A stretch of DNA of 64,000 nt, taken from Bradyrhizobium zhengyangense. GTDB lineage: Bacteria > Pseudomonadota > Alphaproteobacteria > Rhizobiales > Xanthobacteraceae. The stretch is taken from NCBI RefSeq assembly GCF_022012435.1, contig NZ_JAKLUA010000001.1, positions 1,364,001-1,428,000 of the forward strand, in the 5' to 3' direction. Shown here in pieces: positions 18,605 through 27,723 of this stretch. Numbering within the stretch: the first letter of the stretch is position 1; each line of letters begins with the position of its first letter. Under the pieces are notes generated by a model. It was not told the DNA's origin. It saw only the letters and a list, made by a program, of their open reading frames with translations, and made no database searches. The translations under genes and the position numbers were made by a program.

Positions 18605-19867
18605 TCACTTGGCGGGCTTGTACCACTTGTCGAGACCATCCTGGAGCTGCTTGCCGGCAGCTTCGGGCGTCAGCTTGCCGTTGACCACCTGCGCGGACAC
18701 GTTCCAGAGTTCGTTTTCGAGATTCGGCGTTCCGCGCGACAGGATCTGATACGAATTGCGGATCGTCGACTTGCAGGTCTGCCGCCATCCGACCATCGTT
18801 GCAGCGACGTCGTCCTCGACCTTCACCGGAGTCTTGGCGAGGGGGAAGAAGCCGGGAAGCGCGTTGGCGTAGATCGTTGCGAATTCCGGCGTCGTCAACC
18901 ATTCCAGGAATTTCTTGGCATCCTCCTTGTTCTTCGAGGCTGCGTTGATGCCCATCGCGATGTCGGTGTGATCGGAGATATAGCAATCCGTCGTGCCGGC
19001 GGGTTGCGGCGGCGGGAAAGCACCCATGGCGAATTTCGCCTGGCCCCTGAACGTCGAGATGTCCCACGAGCCAGCGGCATAGATCGCACCCTTGCCGAGC
19101 GAGAACAGGTTCTGACTGTCGGCGTAGGTCTGCGCTTGGAAGCCCGATCCGAGATAGGGTGCCCAGCTTGCGATCTCCTTGAAGGCCGCGACGTATTGCG
19201 GGTCGGTGAGCTTCTCCTTGCCGGCAATCAGATTGGCCCGCCCTGCCTCGCCTTTCCAATAGTCGGGACCGATGTTCTGGAAGCCCATGGTTGCGGCCTC
19301 CCACTGGTCGGCCGTGCCCATCACCAGCGGGACATAGGTCCCGTCCTTCTTGAACTTCTCGAGCACGGCGTGCAATTCGTCGAGCGTCTTCGGCTCGGTC
19401 ACGCCGACCTTGGCGAAGGCTTCCTTGTTGTAGATGAATCCGGCGATGACGGAGGCGATCGGAACACAGAAAGTGGTCTTGCCGTCGTCGGTTTGCCACG
19501 CGGCCTTTGCGACATCGGAGAAATTGTCCATGCCCTTGATGGCGTCGACGCTATCGAGCTGATGCTTCTGATAGAGCGCGAGCGAGGCGTCGAACGGACG
19601 GCAGGTGATGAGGTCGCCGGCGGTCCCGCCATCGAGCCGCGCATTGAGGGCAGCATTGTATTCCTTGGGCGCCGAAGGCGCGAATTCGATCTTGATGTCG
19701 GGATAGTGCTTGTTGAAGGCGGGAATGATCTTGGAGTTCCAGATGTCGGCGTCGTCATTGCGCCAGCTCTCGATCTTCAACGAGCCCGCCTGGGCCGACG
19801 CCAGCCCCGCGAGCAACGCCAACGCGGCAACCTCAGCTCCCAATCCGGCCTTGAATGTCCGTCTCAT
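18605..19867 (-). CDS. Extracellular sugar-binding protein of the amino-sugar ABC importer
   Basis: A 420-residue periplasmic binding protein of the MalE/SBP_bac_1 family. It has a signal peptide ending ASAQAGS and then LKIESWRNDDADIWNSKIIP. The ATG at 19867 is preceded by a GGGAG site on the minus strand; the longer frame back to 19975 lacks one. The gene sits one base after murQ and heads the importer genes. A chito- or muropeptide-derived amino sugar is the likely cargo, given the neighbouring NagK, NagB-II, NagA and MurQ homologues. Confidence 0.88.
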   Translation of the reverse strand: MRRTFKAGLGAEVAALALLAGLASAQAGSLKIESWRNDDADIWNSKIIPAFNKHYPDIKIEFAPSAPKEYNAALNARLDGGTAGDLITCRPFDASLALYQKHQLDSVDAIKGMDNFSDVAKAAWQTDDGKTTFCVPIASVIAGFIYNKEAFAKVGVTEPKTLDELHAVLEKFKKDGTYVPLVMGTADQWEAATMGFQNIGPDYWKGEAGRANLIAGKEKLTDPQYVAAFKEIASWAPYLGSGFQAQTYADSQNLFSLGKGAIYAAGSWDISTFRGQAKFAMGAFPPPQPAGTTDCYISDHTDIAMGINAASKNKEDAKKFLEWLTTPEFATIYANALPGFFPLAKTPVKVEDDVAATMVGWRQTCKSTIRNSYQILSRGTPNLENELWNVSAQVVNGKLTPEAAGKQLQDGLDKWYKPAK

Positions 19868-19868
19868 G

Positions 19869-20825
19869 CTACGCTCCCTTGTTCGGGCCTTCGCCCTTGA
19901 TTCCGTTACCCCTTGCGCGGCGCAATGCGTCGTCGATGCGGCCTTCAGCAGCGGCGAGCCAATTGACGGCTTCACTCATGCTGGGGATGCCGCACGCAAT
20001 CAACACCGCCGGCTTGACGTCTCCGTCAGCCTCACGCAACGCCGCTGCCGCTTTGGCATCGCTGACATCAGCAATCGCCGCGACGATCCCGCGCGCCCGC
20101 TCGCGCAACTTGGCGTTATCGGCCTTCAGATTGACCATCAGCCCTTGATGGATGTGACCGAGATCGAGTCCCATCAAAGATGAGAGCATGCCAAGCGCGG
20201 CCTTCTGCGCGGCTCCGGCCGCGAGCCGCGTCGAGCCCCGCAGCGCTTCCTCCCCGCTTTCGAGCAGGATCGACGCGTCGGCGCCAACGAGCAATTGCGA
20301 GGCGGGACGATGCGCGATGCCAATAACGAAGGCGCCGCGGCGACGCGCCTCTGCGGCCGCGGCCACAGTGAACGGCGTCGAGCCGCTCGCCGATACAGCG
20401 ATCACGGCGTCGCCGGAGAGATCACCAAGCTCGGCTATCGAACGCTCACCGGCTGCAGCATCGTCCTCGGCCGCGCCGTCGATGCGAAATGGCTCAACGG
20501 CTCCGCCAGGCAGGACAATCGCGATACGGCTCTGGTCAAGGCCGAACGTCCCGGGAAGCTCGGCGGCATCTTCGGCCGCCGCAAGGCCCGACGACCCTGC
20601 GCCGGCATAGACCAGACGTCCGCCGGCTCGCCAAACGGCGGCGAGCCGAAGTGCCGCCGTACGGATATCACTGGAAACAGCCGCGACCGAAGCAATCGCT
20701 CGGCGATAGGAGGCGAGCATTGCCTCCGCAAACATCGCCTCATCGGTCGTCACGACGTCGGCGGTGTCGCCGCACCTCTCTCCGACCGTCTCTCCACTCG
20801 GCAGTACCAGCATCGTGAATACCAA
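19869..20825 (-). CDS. murQ: N-acetylmuramic acid 6-phosphate etherase-like SIS protein
   Basis: A 318-residue SIS-domain protein matching MurQ. GAGSSGLAAAEDAAELPGTFG corresponds to the MurQ active-site loop with its catalytic glutamate, and AVSASGSTPFT and GSTRLAAGAAQK follow. MurQ removes the lactyl ether from MurNAc-6-phosphate to give GlcNAc-6-phosphate. A TTG start is supported by AGAGGT eight bases upstream; the in-frame ATG at 20813 is too far. It leads the minus-strand operon with the importer and is divergent from nagK. Confidence 0.82.
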   Translation of the reverse strand: MVFTMLVLPSGETVGERCGDTADVVTTDEAMFAEAMLASYRRAIASVAAVSSDIRTAALRLAAVWRAGGRLVYAGAGSSGLAAAEDAAELPGTFGLDQSRIAIVLPGGAVEPFRIDGAAEDDAAAGERSIAELGDLSGDAVIAVSASGSTPFTVAAAAEARRRGAFVIGIAHRPASQLLVGADASILLESGEEALRGSTRLAAGAAQKAALGMLSSLMGLDLGHIHQGLMVNLKADNAKLRERARGIVAAIADVSDAKAAAALREADGDVKPAVLIACGIPSMSEAVNWLAAAEGRIDDALRRARGNGIKGEGPNKGA

Positions 20826-20826
20826 T

Positions 20827-20876
20827 GGTAGATACCTCTTGTATTCGTTTTAGACACGTGACATACCACTTGTCTA
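20827..20876. promoter_or_regulatory. Candidate operator of the GntR/UTRA regulator
   Basis: Between murQ and nagK lie the palindrome GGTAGATACC (20827-20836) and two near-identical direct sites, ATACCTCTTGTAT (20832-20844) and ATACCACTTGTCT (20863-20875), 31 bases apart. TAGACA (20851-20856) and TGTCTA (20871-20876) form a further inverted pair. GGTA/TACC cores are typical of HutC-subfamily GntR operators, and such a regulator is encoded just downstream. Confidence 0.5.
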
Positions 20877-20906
20877 GAGCCGTTAAGAATTTTTTTAGGA
20901 GGCCCC

Positions 20907-21785
20907 TTGGCGACAGCCCGGTTCTTTCTCGGAGTAGACGGCGGCGCCACCCGTTGCCGCGCGAGATTGCGGGACTCGTCCGGCCGCGAACTCGGGCGCG
21001 CCGTAGGGCCGGCTTCGAACATCTATCTCGACTTCGACGAGGCGATGCTGGTCGTGCGCGACACCATCGAATCCGCGATCAGCGCCGGCGCACCGCGGCA
21101 GGAGATCGCCCTCGGCCTCAGCCTTGCCGGTCTTTCGGACGACAATGAAGCGGAGCGTGTCTCCGCCGCCCTGCCCGGCTTCGGGCGGGTCGTCGCCGTC
21201 AATGATGCTGTCGCCGCTTGCGTCGGCGCCAACGGCGTCGGCGATGGCGGCCTGATCATCGCGGGCACGGGCTCGGCGGGCATCGCGCGCGTAGGGACCC
21301 GAACGACGATCATCGGCGGACGCGGCTTCTGGCTCGGCGACGACGGATCCGCCGCGCGCCTCGGCGAATCCGCGCTGCGCGCGACGCTGCGTGCGATCGA
21401 CGGCCTGGAGCCGATGAGCGGACTGGCACAGGCGCTCGGTCGACATTTTGAGGACGATCCATTGCGGATGAGCCGCTGGGCAGCGGACGCCAGACCCAGA
21501 GACTACGGAGCCTTCGCGCCCCAGATCCTTGACGTCGCAAGGTCCGGAGATATGCGCGCGCGCGAAATCGTCGCGGAAGCAGCGTCCGCGATAGCGGCTC
21601 TCGCGAACGCGCTGAACGCGCTCGGCGCCGAGCGCATTGCGCTGGCGGGCGGCTTCGGAGAGCCCTTGCGCCCCTTCCTGCCGCCCGATGTGGCCAAGCG
21701 TCTCGCCCAGCCGCGACGCGACGCCGTCGACGGTGCGATCCTTCTTGCCGGCGGAACGCTCGCGGAGGACGCGGCATGTCCATGA
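20907..21785 (+). CDS. nagK: N-acetylglucosamine kinase, BadF/BadG family
   Basis: A 292-residue ASKHA kinase. FLGVDGGATRCRARL is the phosphate loop, and GTGSAGIARV with RGFWLGDDGSAARLG marks the N-acetylhexosamine kinase group of the BadF/BadG/BcrA/BcrD family. It would make GlcNAc-6-phosphate (or MurNAc-6-phosphate). A TTG start four bases after GGAGG (20898-20902) is used. It is the first gene of the plus-strand operon and overlaps the GntR gene. Confidence 0.82.
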   Translation: MATARFFLGVDGGATRCRARLRDSSGRELGRAVGPASNIYLDFDEAMLVVRDTIESAISAGAPRQEIALGLSLAGLSDDNEAERVSAALPGFGRVVAVNDAVAACVGANGVGDGGLIIAGTGSAGIARVGTRTTIIGGRGFWLGDDGSAARLGESALRATLRAIDGLEPMSGLAQALGRHFEDDPLRMSRWAADARPRDYGAFAPQILDVARSGDMRAREIVAEAASAIAALANALNALGAERIALAGGFGEPLRPFLPPDVAKRLAQPRRDAVDGAILLAGGTLAEDAACP

Positions 21786-22531
21786 CGGTCGAGACGGCGC
21801 CCGGCCAAAAGCTCTATCGTGCCGTGGTCGATGCGCTTCGGCGCGAGATCGAGACCGGACGCTTCGCGGAGACGCAGCTGCTTCCGGCCGAGCGCGTGTT
21901 GTGCGAGCTGCTCGAGGTATCGCGCACGACGCTGCGCAAGGCGATCGCTGATCTGATCGCCGAAGGCGTGCTGTTTCACCGTCACGGCGCCGGCACCTTC
22001 ATCCATCGTGCAACGCCGCGGGTCGAACAGCCCTCCTCGCGTTTGACGAGCTTCACCGAAGACATGCGGCTGCGCGGATTGGAGGCGAGCTCGCGCGAGC
22101 TTGAACGCGGCGTCTTCCTGCCGACGCCGGAAGAGGCGATGATGCTCGGTGTACGGCCGAACGACCGCGTGTTCCGGCTCGGACGCCTGCGCCTGGCCGA
22201 CGGTTCGCCCATGGCGATCGAACGCGCTGCCGTGCCGATACGCTTTCTTCCTGAGCAGGAATCGGTCGGCGATTCGCTCTACGAGGCGCTCTCCGCAAGG
22301 GGCTTCAGACCAACCCGGGGCCTGCAGCGCTTGCGTGCGACCCTCCTCGATCATGCGGATGCCGAACTGCTTGGCGTCGCGCCTGACAGCCCCGCGCTCT
22401 ACATCCAGCGCATCGCCTACCTCGCCGACGGGTCCTGCGTCGAGTTCACGAAGTCCTGGTACCGCGCCGACGCCTATGACTTCGTCTCCGAACTCACGCT
22501 GTCGCCCCCGGCCCGAAAGACGCAGCGATGA
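21776..22531 (+). CDS. GntR-family regulator, HutC/UTRA subfamily
   Basis: A 251-residue regulator. The N-terminal winged helix has the GntR pattern LLPAERVLCELLEVSRTTLRKA, and the UTRA effector domain follows from about residue 90. NagR-like members sense GlcN-6-P or GlcNAc-6-P. The gene overlaps nagK and nagB-II, so it is co-expressed with the enzymes it probably controls. The candidate operator lies upstream of nagK. Confidence 0.88.
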   Translation: MSMTVETAPGQKLYRAVVDALRREIETGRFAETQLLPAERVLCELLEVSRTTLRKAIADLIAEGVLFHRHGAGTFIHRATPRVEQPSSRLTSFTEDMRLRGLEASSRELERGVFLPTPEEAMMLGVRPNDRVFRLGRLRLADGSPMAIERAAVPIRFLPEQESVGDSLYEALSARGFRPTRGLQRLRATLLDHADAELLGVAPDSPALYIQRIAYLADGSCVEFTKSWYRADAYDFVSELTLSPPARKTQR

Positions 22532-23553
22532 CGACCCACATGCTTCAGGAGATCGGCGAGGCGGGTGAAGCGGCTGCGCGCCAGCTTGGTCAGAATGCTG
22601 ATCGGCTTGCTGAAGTCGGCGCCCGTCTGCGCGCGCTCGATCCGCCGCTCGTTGCAACCATCGGCCGCGGCTCGTCGGATTGCTGCGCGCTCTATCTGAA
22701 ATATCTCGTCGAGATTCTATCGGGGGTGCCTTGCGCCTCGATCGGCCCCTCCATTGCGACGCTTTACCGGACGCCGATGCGGCTCAAAGGCAGCGTTTCC
22801 GTCGCGATCTCGCAATCGGGGCGCAGCCCTGACATTGTGGAAATGCAGCGCGCCGCGCGCAGCGGCGGTGCGCTGGCCCTCGCATTGGTCAATGACGTCG
22901 CCTCGCCACTCGCGCAAGAGGCTGAAATCCTGCTGCCGCTCTGCGCCGGGACGGAACGTTCCGTCGCCGCGACCAAGTCGATGGTGGCCGGTCTTGTCGC
23001 CGGGGCAAGCCTCGTCGCCGCCTGGCGCGAGGATCGGCAGCTCGCAGACGCCCTCGCCGGCCTCCCGGACGTCCTGCGCGCCCAGGCAACGCCGCCGCCC
23101 GCGGCGATGCTGGCCAGACTTGCAAATGCCCGCAGCGCTTTCGTGCTCGGTCGCGGCGCGACGCTTGCGATCGCCGCGGAAGCGGCGCTCAAGCTCAAGG
23201 AAACGTGCGCGATTCACGCCGAGGCCTACTCCGCGGCCGAGGTGTTGCACGGCCCGGCCGAACTCGTTGCTTCGGGCTTCCCTATCATCGCCTTCCTGCC
23301 GTCCGATCCGGCGCGCGAAGGCATGCTGCCGGCGCTCGCGGCGCTGGCCGACGCCGGCGCGACGGTAATCGCAATCGAAGCAGGCGGCGACGATGAGCCG
23401 GATCGACTCGCGACCGCACGAGTCGAGGCGCCCCTGTTGGAGCCCATCGTCATGATCCACCGCTTCTACCGGCTTGCCGAAGCGCTCGCGCTCCGGCTCG
23501 GGCGCGATCCCGACCGCCCGCGCAATCTGCGCAAGGTAACGGAGACCGTCTGA
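22528..23553 (+). CDS. Glucosamine-6-phosphate deaminase, SIS type (NagB-II)
   Basis: A 341-residue protein with two SIS domains and no glutaminase domain, like the isomerase half of GlmS. IGRGSSDCCALY, SQSGRSPDIVEM and the C-terminal EAYSAAEVLHGPAELV match NagB-II, which converts GlcN-6-P to fructose-6-P and ammonia. It overlaps the GntR gene in front (ATGA) and nagA behind. An AgaS-like deaminase or isomerase is the alternative. Confidence 0.85.
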   Translation: MTTHMLQEIGEAGEAAARQLGQNADRLAEVGARLRALDPPLVATIGRGSSDCCALYLKYLVEILSGVPCASIGPSIATLYRTPMRLKGSVSVAISQSGRSPDIVEMQRAARSGGALALALVNDVASPLAQEAEILLPLCAGTERSVAATKSMVAGLVAGASLVAAWREDRQLADALAGLPDVLRAQATPPPAAMLARLANARSAFVLGRGATLAIAAEAALKLKETCAIHAEAYSAAEVLHGPAELVASGFPIIAFLPSDPAREGMLPALAALADAGATVIAIEAGGDDEPDRLATARVEAPLLEPIVMIHRFYRLAEALALRLGRDPDRPRNLRKVTETV

Positions 23554-24686
23554 TGATCGTTCTGTCCGGCGCGCGGATCTTCGATGGCGAACGCTTTCTC
23601 GATGACCATGCGGTCGTCGTCGACGGCGCGCGCATTGCCGCAATCGTTCCCCACTCGCAGAGACCTGACGGCGCCATGCGGGATCTCGGCGGCGGCCTGC
23701 TTGCGCCCGGCTATGTCGACGTTCAGGTCAATGGCGGCGGCGGCGTCCTGTTCAACGAGGACCCGACGCCCGAAGGCATCGCCCGCATCGCGGCCGCGCA
23801 CCGTGACCATGGGACCATCGGGCTGCTGCCGACGCTGGTGACCGACACGCCGCAGGTGATGGCCACCGCGATCGCAGCGACGCGCGAGGCGCGGCGTCTG
23901 ACCCCTGCGGCACTTGGCATTCACCTGGAAGGCCCTTTCCTGGATCCGCGCCGCAAGGGCGCGCATGAACTCAACTACATCCGCAATCTCGAACCCGACG
24001 ACATCGCGACAATCGCCAAGGCAGAATGTGGCGCGATCATGCTGACGCTCGCGCCCAACCGGGTCGGAGCCGAGAGCATCGCCGAGCTCACGCGGCAGGG
24101 CGTGCTTGTCTCGCTGGGCCATTCCGACGCAACCTACCAGGAGGCGCGCCGGGCCGTGGAAGCAGGCGCGCGCGCATTCACCCATTTGTTCAACGCGATG
24201 AGCCCGCCGACGGGACGCGAGCCGGGCATGGTCGGTGCCGCACTCGATCTGGACGATGTGTTCGTCGGCCTCATCGCCGACGGTCATCACGTCCACGAGG
24301 CGAATTTGCGCGTTGCGCTAGCCGCCAAGCGGCACGATCGTTTCATGCTGATTACCGACGCGATGCCGCCGGCGGCCGGCGGCCCCGATCATTTCGATCT
24401 TCAGGGCCGGCGCGTGACGTCCGTTGACGGTTGCCTGCGGCTCGACGACGGGACGCTCGCCGGCTCGGTTCTGACCATGGATGAGGCGGTGCGCTATGCC
24501 GTCAACGTCCTCAGGCTTCCGCTCGCCAATGCCCTCGCAATGGCGTCGCGCATTCCGGCGACGTTTCTCCGGCGCGATACTGACCTCGGCCGTATCGCAC
24601 CAGGCTATCTCGCCAGCCTCGTGCATCTCGACGACGAGCTGCGCGTGCAGGAAACCTGGATCGAGGGCTGCCCCCTTAACACCTGA
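23553..24686 (+). CDS. nagA: N-acetylglucosamine-6-phosphate deacetylase
   Basis: A 377-residue amidohydrolase. GYVDVQVNGGGGVLFN, HLEGPFLDPRRKGAH, LGHSDATY, FTHLFNAMSP and the catalytic-Asp segment ITDAM are all NagA signatures. It removes acetate from GlcNAc-6-P to feed NagB-II. Its ATG overlaps the nagB-II stop. This is the clearest gene for defining the locus as GlcNAc catabolism. Confidence 0.95.
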   Translation: MIVLSGARIFDGERFLDDHAVVVDGARIAAIVPHSQRPDGAMRDLGGGLLAPGYVDVQVNGGGGVLFNEDPTPEGIARIAAAHRDHGTIGLLPTLVTDTPQVMATAIAATREARRLTPAALGIHLEGPFLDPRRKGAHELNYIRNLEPDDIATIAKAECGAIMLTLAPNRVGAESIAELTRQGVLVSLGHSDATYQEARRAVEAGARAFTHLFNAMSPPTGREPGMVGAALDLDDVFVGLIADGHHVHEANLRVALAAKRHDRFMLITDAMPPAAGGPDHFDLQGRRVTSVDGCLRLDDGTLAGSVLTMDEAVRYAVNVLRLPLANALAMASRIPATFLRRDTDLGRIAPGYLASLVHLDDELRVQETWIEGCPLNT

Positions 24687-24706
24687 TTGAAGGACGCGAT
24701 CGAGCC

Positions 24707-25804
24707 ATGTCCTCGCTCTCCGTTTCGTCCCCACAGAAGATCCGCGTTCTCGTGGTTGGCCTCGGCACCATGGGAACAAGCCATGCCCGCGCCTACAGAT
24801 CGATCGAGGGTTTCGAGCTCGTTGGTCTTTGCACCTCTCGCGCGGCCGATCGCGACGATCTCGAGGCCGAGTTTCCTGCTCTTCCGCGCTTCGAAAGCTA
24901 CGAGGAGGCGCTCACAAATTTGCGTCCCGATGCGGTCGCGATCTGCACTTACACCGAGCATCACGCCGCCATGGCGTTGCGGGCTTTCGCCGCCGGCGCG
25001 CATGTTTTCTGCGAAAAGCCGCTGGCCGACACGCTGGATGCCGCGCGGCACGTCGTGAGCGCTGCACACGCAGCCGGAAAGGCGCTGCTGGTCGGCTATA
25101 TCCTGCGCGTCCATCCCGCATGGTCGCGGTTCGTCGAAATCGGACGAACGCTCGGAAAGCCGCTCGTGATGCGCATGAATCTCAACCAGCAGTCCGCGGG
25201 CTCTTTCTGGGAGGTGCACAAGAGACTTATGCGGTCGACCTCACCGATCGTCGACTGCGGCGTCCATTACGTCGACATCATGTGCCAGGTGACGCGAGCC
25301 CGCCCCGTCGCGGTTCACGCAGTCGGGGCGCGACTGACGAGCGAGATCGCGCCGGCCATGTACAATTACGGCCATCTCCACATCATGTTCGACGACGGCT
25401 CGGTCGGCTGGTACGAGGTCGGCTGGGGTCCGATGATGAGCGAGACCGCCCATTTCGTGAAAGACATGATCGGCCCTGATGGCAGCGTGTCGATCGTCGC
25501 GAAAGAGAGCGGCGATGCGGGCGCCGGTTCGGCGGAACATGACTCGCATACACGCACCAACGCGCTTCGCGTCCATCACGCGGCGCGTGACAGCGAAGAC
25601 CGCTTTGCCAAGCCGGACGAAATAATCTCGACCGCCGATGAGCCCGGCCATCAGGAACTCTGCGAACGCGAGCAGCTGATGTTTCTGAGTGCGATCCGTG
25701 GCGAAATCGATCTGTCCGAGCATCACGAGGACGCGATCAACTCGCTCCGCATCGTCTTTGCCGCCGACGAGAGCGTTCGAACGGGGGAAGTCGTACGCCT
25801 GTAG
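24707..25804 (+). CDS. Gfo/Idh/MocA-family oxidoreductase
   Basis: A 365-residue NAD(P)-dependent dehydrogenase. The Rossmann motif VLVVGLGTMGTSHARAY is followed by the EKP motif (HVFCEKPLADT) and the C-terminal alpha/beta domain. Substrates in this family are sugars, inositols and their acids. It lies 20 bases after nagA and ends the operon, so an amino sugar or a derived sugar acid is plausible but not shown by the sequence. Confidence 0.85.
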   Translation: MSSLSVSSPQKIRVLVVGLGTMGTSHARAYRSIEGFELVGLCTSRAADRDDLEAEFPALPRFESYEEALTNLRPDAVAICTYTEHHAAMALRAFAAGAHVFCEKPLADTLDAARHVVSAAHAAGKALLVGYILRVHPAWSRFVEIGRTLGKPLVMRMNLNQQSAGSFWEVHKRLMRSTSPIVDCGVHYVDIMCQVTRARPVAVHAVGARLTSEIAPAMYNYGHLHIMFDDGSVGWYEVGWGPMMSETAHFVKDMIGPDGSVSIVAKESGDAGAGSAEHDSHTRTNALRVHHAARDSEDRFAKPDEIISTADEPGHQELCEREQLMFLSAIRGEIDLSEHHEDAINSLRIVFAADESVRTGEVVRL

Positions 25805-25832
25805 ATCCACACCGATCGAACGCTTGCGACCT

Positions 25833-26609
25833 CTAGCCGTCAACGATGGCCACCGCCCGCGTCCAGCCCGCGGATGCCCGCTCGATCTTCACCGGGAAGC
25901 ACGACACCATGAAGCCGGTCGAGGGCAGAAGCTCGAGATTGTGCAGCTTCTCGATGTGGCAATAGCCGATGTGGCGTCCGGCCTTGTGACCCTCCCAGAT
26001 CAAACTGGCATCCCTGGTCTCGGCATATTTCTTCGCGGTGTAGACAAAGGGCGCGTCCCAGCTCCAGCCATCGATCCCGGTCAGCCGCACGCCGCGTTCG
26101 AGCAGATACATGGTCGCCTCATAGCCCATCCCGCAGCCCGAGGTGACGTAGTCCTGCCGCCCGTATTTGGCGCCGGCGCTGGTATTGACGACGACGATCT
26201 CTAGCGGCGACAGCGTATGCCCGATCCGCTTCAGCTCCGCCTCGACATCGCCTGCAGTCGCCACATATCCGTCGGGCAAATGGCGGAAGTCGAGCTTCAC
26301 GCCGGGCTGGAAGCACCATTCCAGCGGCACCTCGTCGATCGTCCAGGCGCGCTCGCCACGGTTCATCGTGGGATGGAAGTGCCAGGGCGCATCGAGATGG
26401 GTGCCGTTATGGGTGGACAGATTGACCATTTCCACCGCCCAACCCTGACCGTCGGGCAGATCCTCCGCCTTCAGCCCATCGAAGAACTGGAGCATGCGCG
26501 GCAAGCCCTGCTGATGATCGATGTATTGAATGGTCGGATGGTTGCCCGGCGGATCGGCCGGCACGTCGTTTTGCAGCGGTACGGAGATATCGATCAGTTT
26601 GCGCGCCAT
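25833..26609 (-). CDS. Cyclase-family metal-dependent hydrolase (kynurenine formamidase-like)
   Basis: A 258-residue cyclase-family protein with the metal motif HNGTHLDAPWHFH. Relatives include kynurenine formamidase and isatin hydrolase, which open amide rings or hydrolyse N-formyl groups. It lies 37 bases after the FAH-family gene and shares its minus-strand promoter. A ribosome site GAGGA precedes the ATG. Its substrate is unknown; a second paralogue lies at 39334-40116. Confidence 0.82.
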   Translation of the reverse strand: MARKLIDISVPLQNDVPADPPGNHPTIQYIDHQQGLPRMLQFFDGLKAEDLPDGQGWAVEMVNLSTHNGTHLDAPWHFHPTMNRGERAWTIDEVPLEWCFQPGVKLDFRHLPDGYVATAGDVEAELKRIGHTLSPLEIVVVNTSAGAKYGRQDYVTSGCGMGYEATMYLLERGVRLTGIDGWSWDAPFVYTAKKYAETRDASLIWEGHKAGRHIGYCHIEKLHNLELLPSTGFMVSCFPVKIERASAGWTRAVAIVDG

Positions 26610-26646
26610 GGTGATTCCTCGTTGATTTTTTCAGTCCGTTGCGAGC

Positions 26647-27645
26647 TCAGGCGTCCTGCCGCTCGACCCTGTTCCTCAAGACGCCGATTTTCTCGACTTC
26701 GAGCTCGACGGTGTCGCCATGCTCGAGATACCAGCCGAGCTCGAGTCCACAGCCATTGCCCACCGTGCCTGAACCGATGAATTCACCCGGCATCAGCGTC
26801 TCGTCCTGCGTGACATGGGCGATGATCTCTTCGAACGAGAACAGCATCCCGTCTGAGACGCCGGTTGAACGGGTCTCGCCGTTGACACGCGCTTCCATCT
26901 TCAACTTGTAGGGATCGCCGATCTCATCCGGCGTCACGACCCACGGCCCCATCACATTGCCACCATCGAAGCTCTTGCCCTTGGCGGGGCCAAGCCGTCC
27001 TTCCATCTCGATGCGCTGCGCGTCGCGCGCCGAGAAATCGTTGAAGATGGTGTAGCCGAAGATGTGATCCCTCGCCTTCGCCGCAGGGATATTCGCGCCC
27101 CTGTTCTTGGTGATGATGCCGAATTCGAGCTCGTAGTCCATCACCTTGCTATAGCGCGGCCATTTGACGGTGGTGTTGGTGCCGCGAACGCTGAAGCGGT
27201 TGGTGATGTAGAAGATCGGTTGCTTGCGATAGACCTCGGGCAATTCGCCGAGCGGCTCGGCGTCGACCCGCGCCAGCTCCTCCATGTCGCCTTTGGCGCG
27301 CGCCGCGAGCTTGCGCTGCCCGCGCGGCGCCTGGAGGATGTGCAGCGGGAACGACATGCCGTCGCGCATCTGCCGGGGCTCCGGCACCGGCGCGAGGATG
27401 TCCACCGCTGATGTCGCCGAGGACAGCGCCGGATCCGCGCCGTGCTTCTCGAACAGCGCCGCCGCCTGCTCCAGCGCGCCGGGCCCCGCGTCGATCAGCG
27501 CCAGCATCGAGGCGAAGGCCGGATGATCCTGACCATCGCGCGCAGCGGACGCGGCGATGTCGAATATCCGACCGTCCTTGGAATGCACGATGCCGATCTT
27601 GTCCTGACCAGCCGACCTGAATGTAGCGAGTTTCACCTTGGACAC
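26647..27645 (-). CDS. Fumarylacetoacetate hydrolase-family protein
   Basis: A 332-residue FAH-fold hydrolase. YELEFGIITKNRG, FNDFSARDAQ, KSFDGGNVMGPWVVT and MLFSFEEIIAHVTQDETLMPG are typical metal and substrate segments. The family cleaves carbon-carbon bonds or hydrates and decarboxylates keto-acids from aromatic ring cleavage. It heads the small minus-strand operon with the cyclase-family gene, opposite the ABC importer at 27724. Confidence 0.88.
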   Translation of the reverse strand: MSKVKLATFRSAGQDKIGIVHSKDGRIFDIAASAARDGQDHPAFASMLALIDAGPGALEQAAALFEKHGADPALSSATSAVDILAPVPEPRQMRDGMSFPLHILQAPRGQRKLAARAKGDMEELARVDAEPLGELPEVYRKQPIFYITNRFSVRGTNTTVKWPRYSKVMDYELEFGIITKNRGANIPAAKARDHIFGYTIFNDFSARDAQRIEMEGRLGPAKGKSFDGGNVMGPWVVTPDEIGDPYKLKMEARVNGETRSTGVSDGMLFSFEEIIAHVTQDETLMPGEFIGSGTVGNGCGLELGWYLEHGDTVELEVEKIGVLRNRVERQDA

Positions 27646-27666
27646 CCCTTGCTCTGATTGAAAATA

Positions 27667-27694
27667 TATGATCGAATAAAATATCGATAATCAA
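27667..27694. promoter_or_regulatory. AT-rich divergent control region with TATCGATA palindrome
   Basis: The 78 bases between the FAH gene and the divergent importer gene are strongly AT-rich. They hold TATGATCGAATA (27667-27678) and the palindrome TATCGATA (27682-27689) inside ATATCGATAATC. It is a plausible binding site for the GntR/FCD protein encoded at 28683, and must also carry both promoters. The assignment rests on position. Confidence 0.35.
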
Positions 27695-27723
27695 GATAAA
27701 AAAATGCGCCTTGGGAGGATAGT

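Noticed and set aside
18197..19900. A 567-codon plus-strand frame across the sugar-binding protein and permease genes
   Set aside because: Shadow of two well-supported minus-strand genes; its composition (rich in Arg, Gly, Asp, Glu) is typical of antisense frames.
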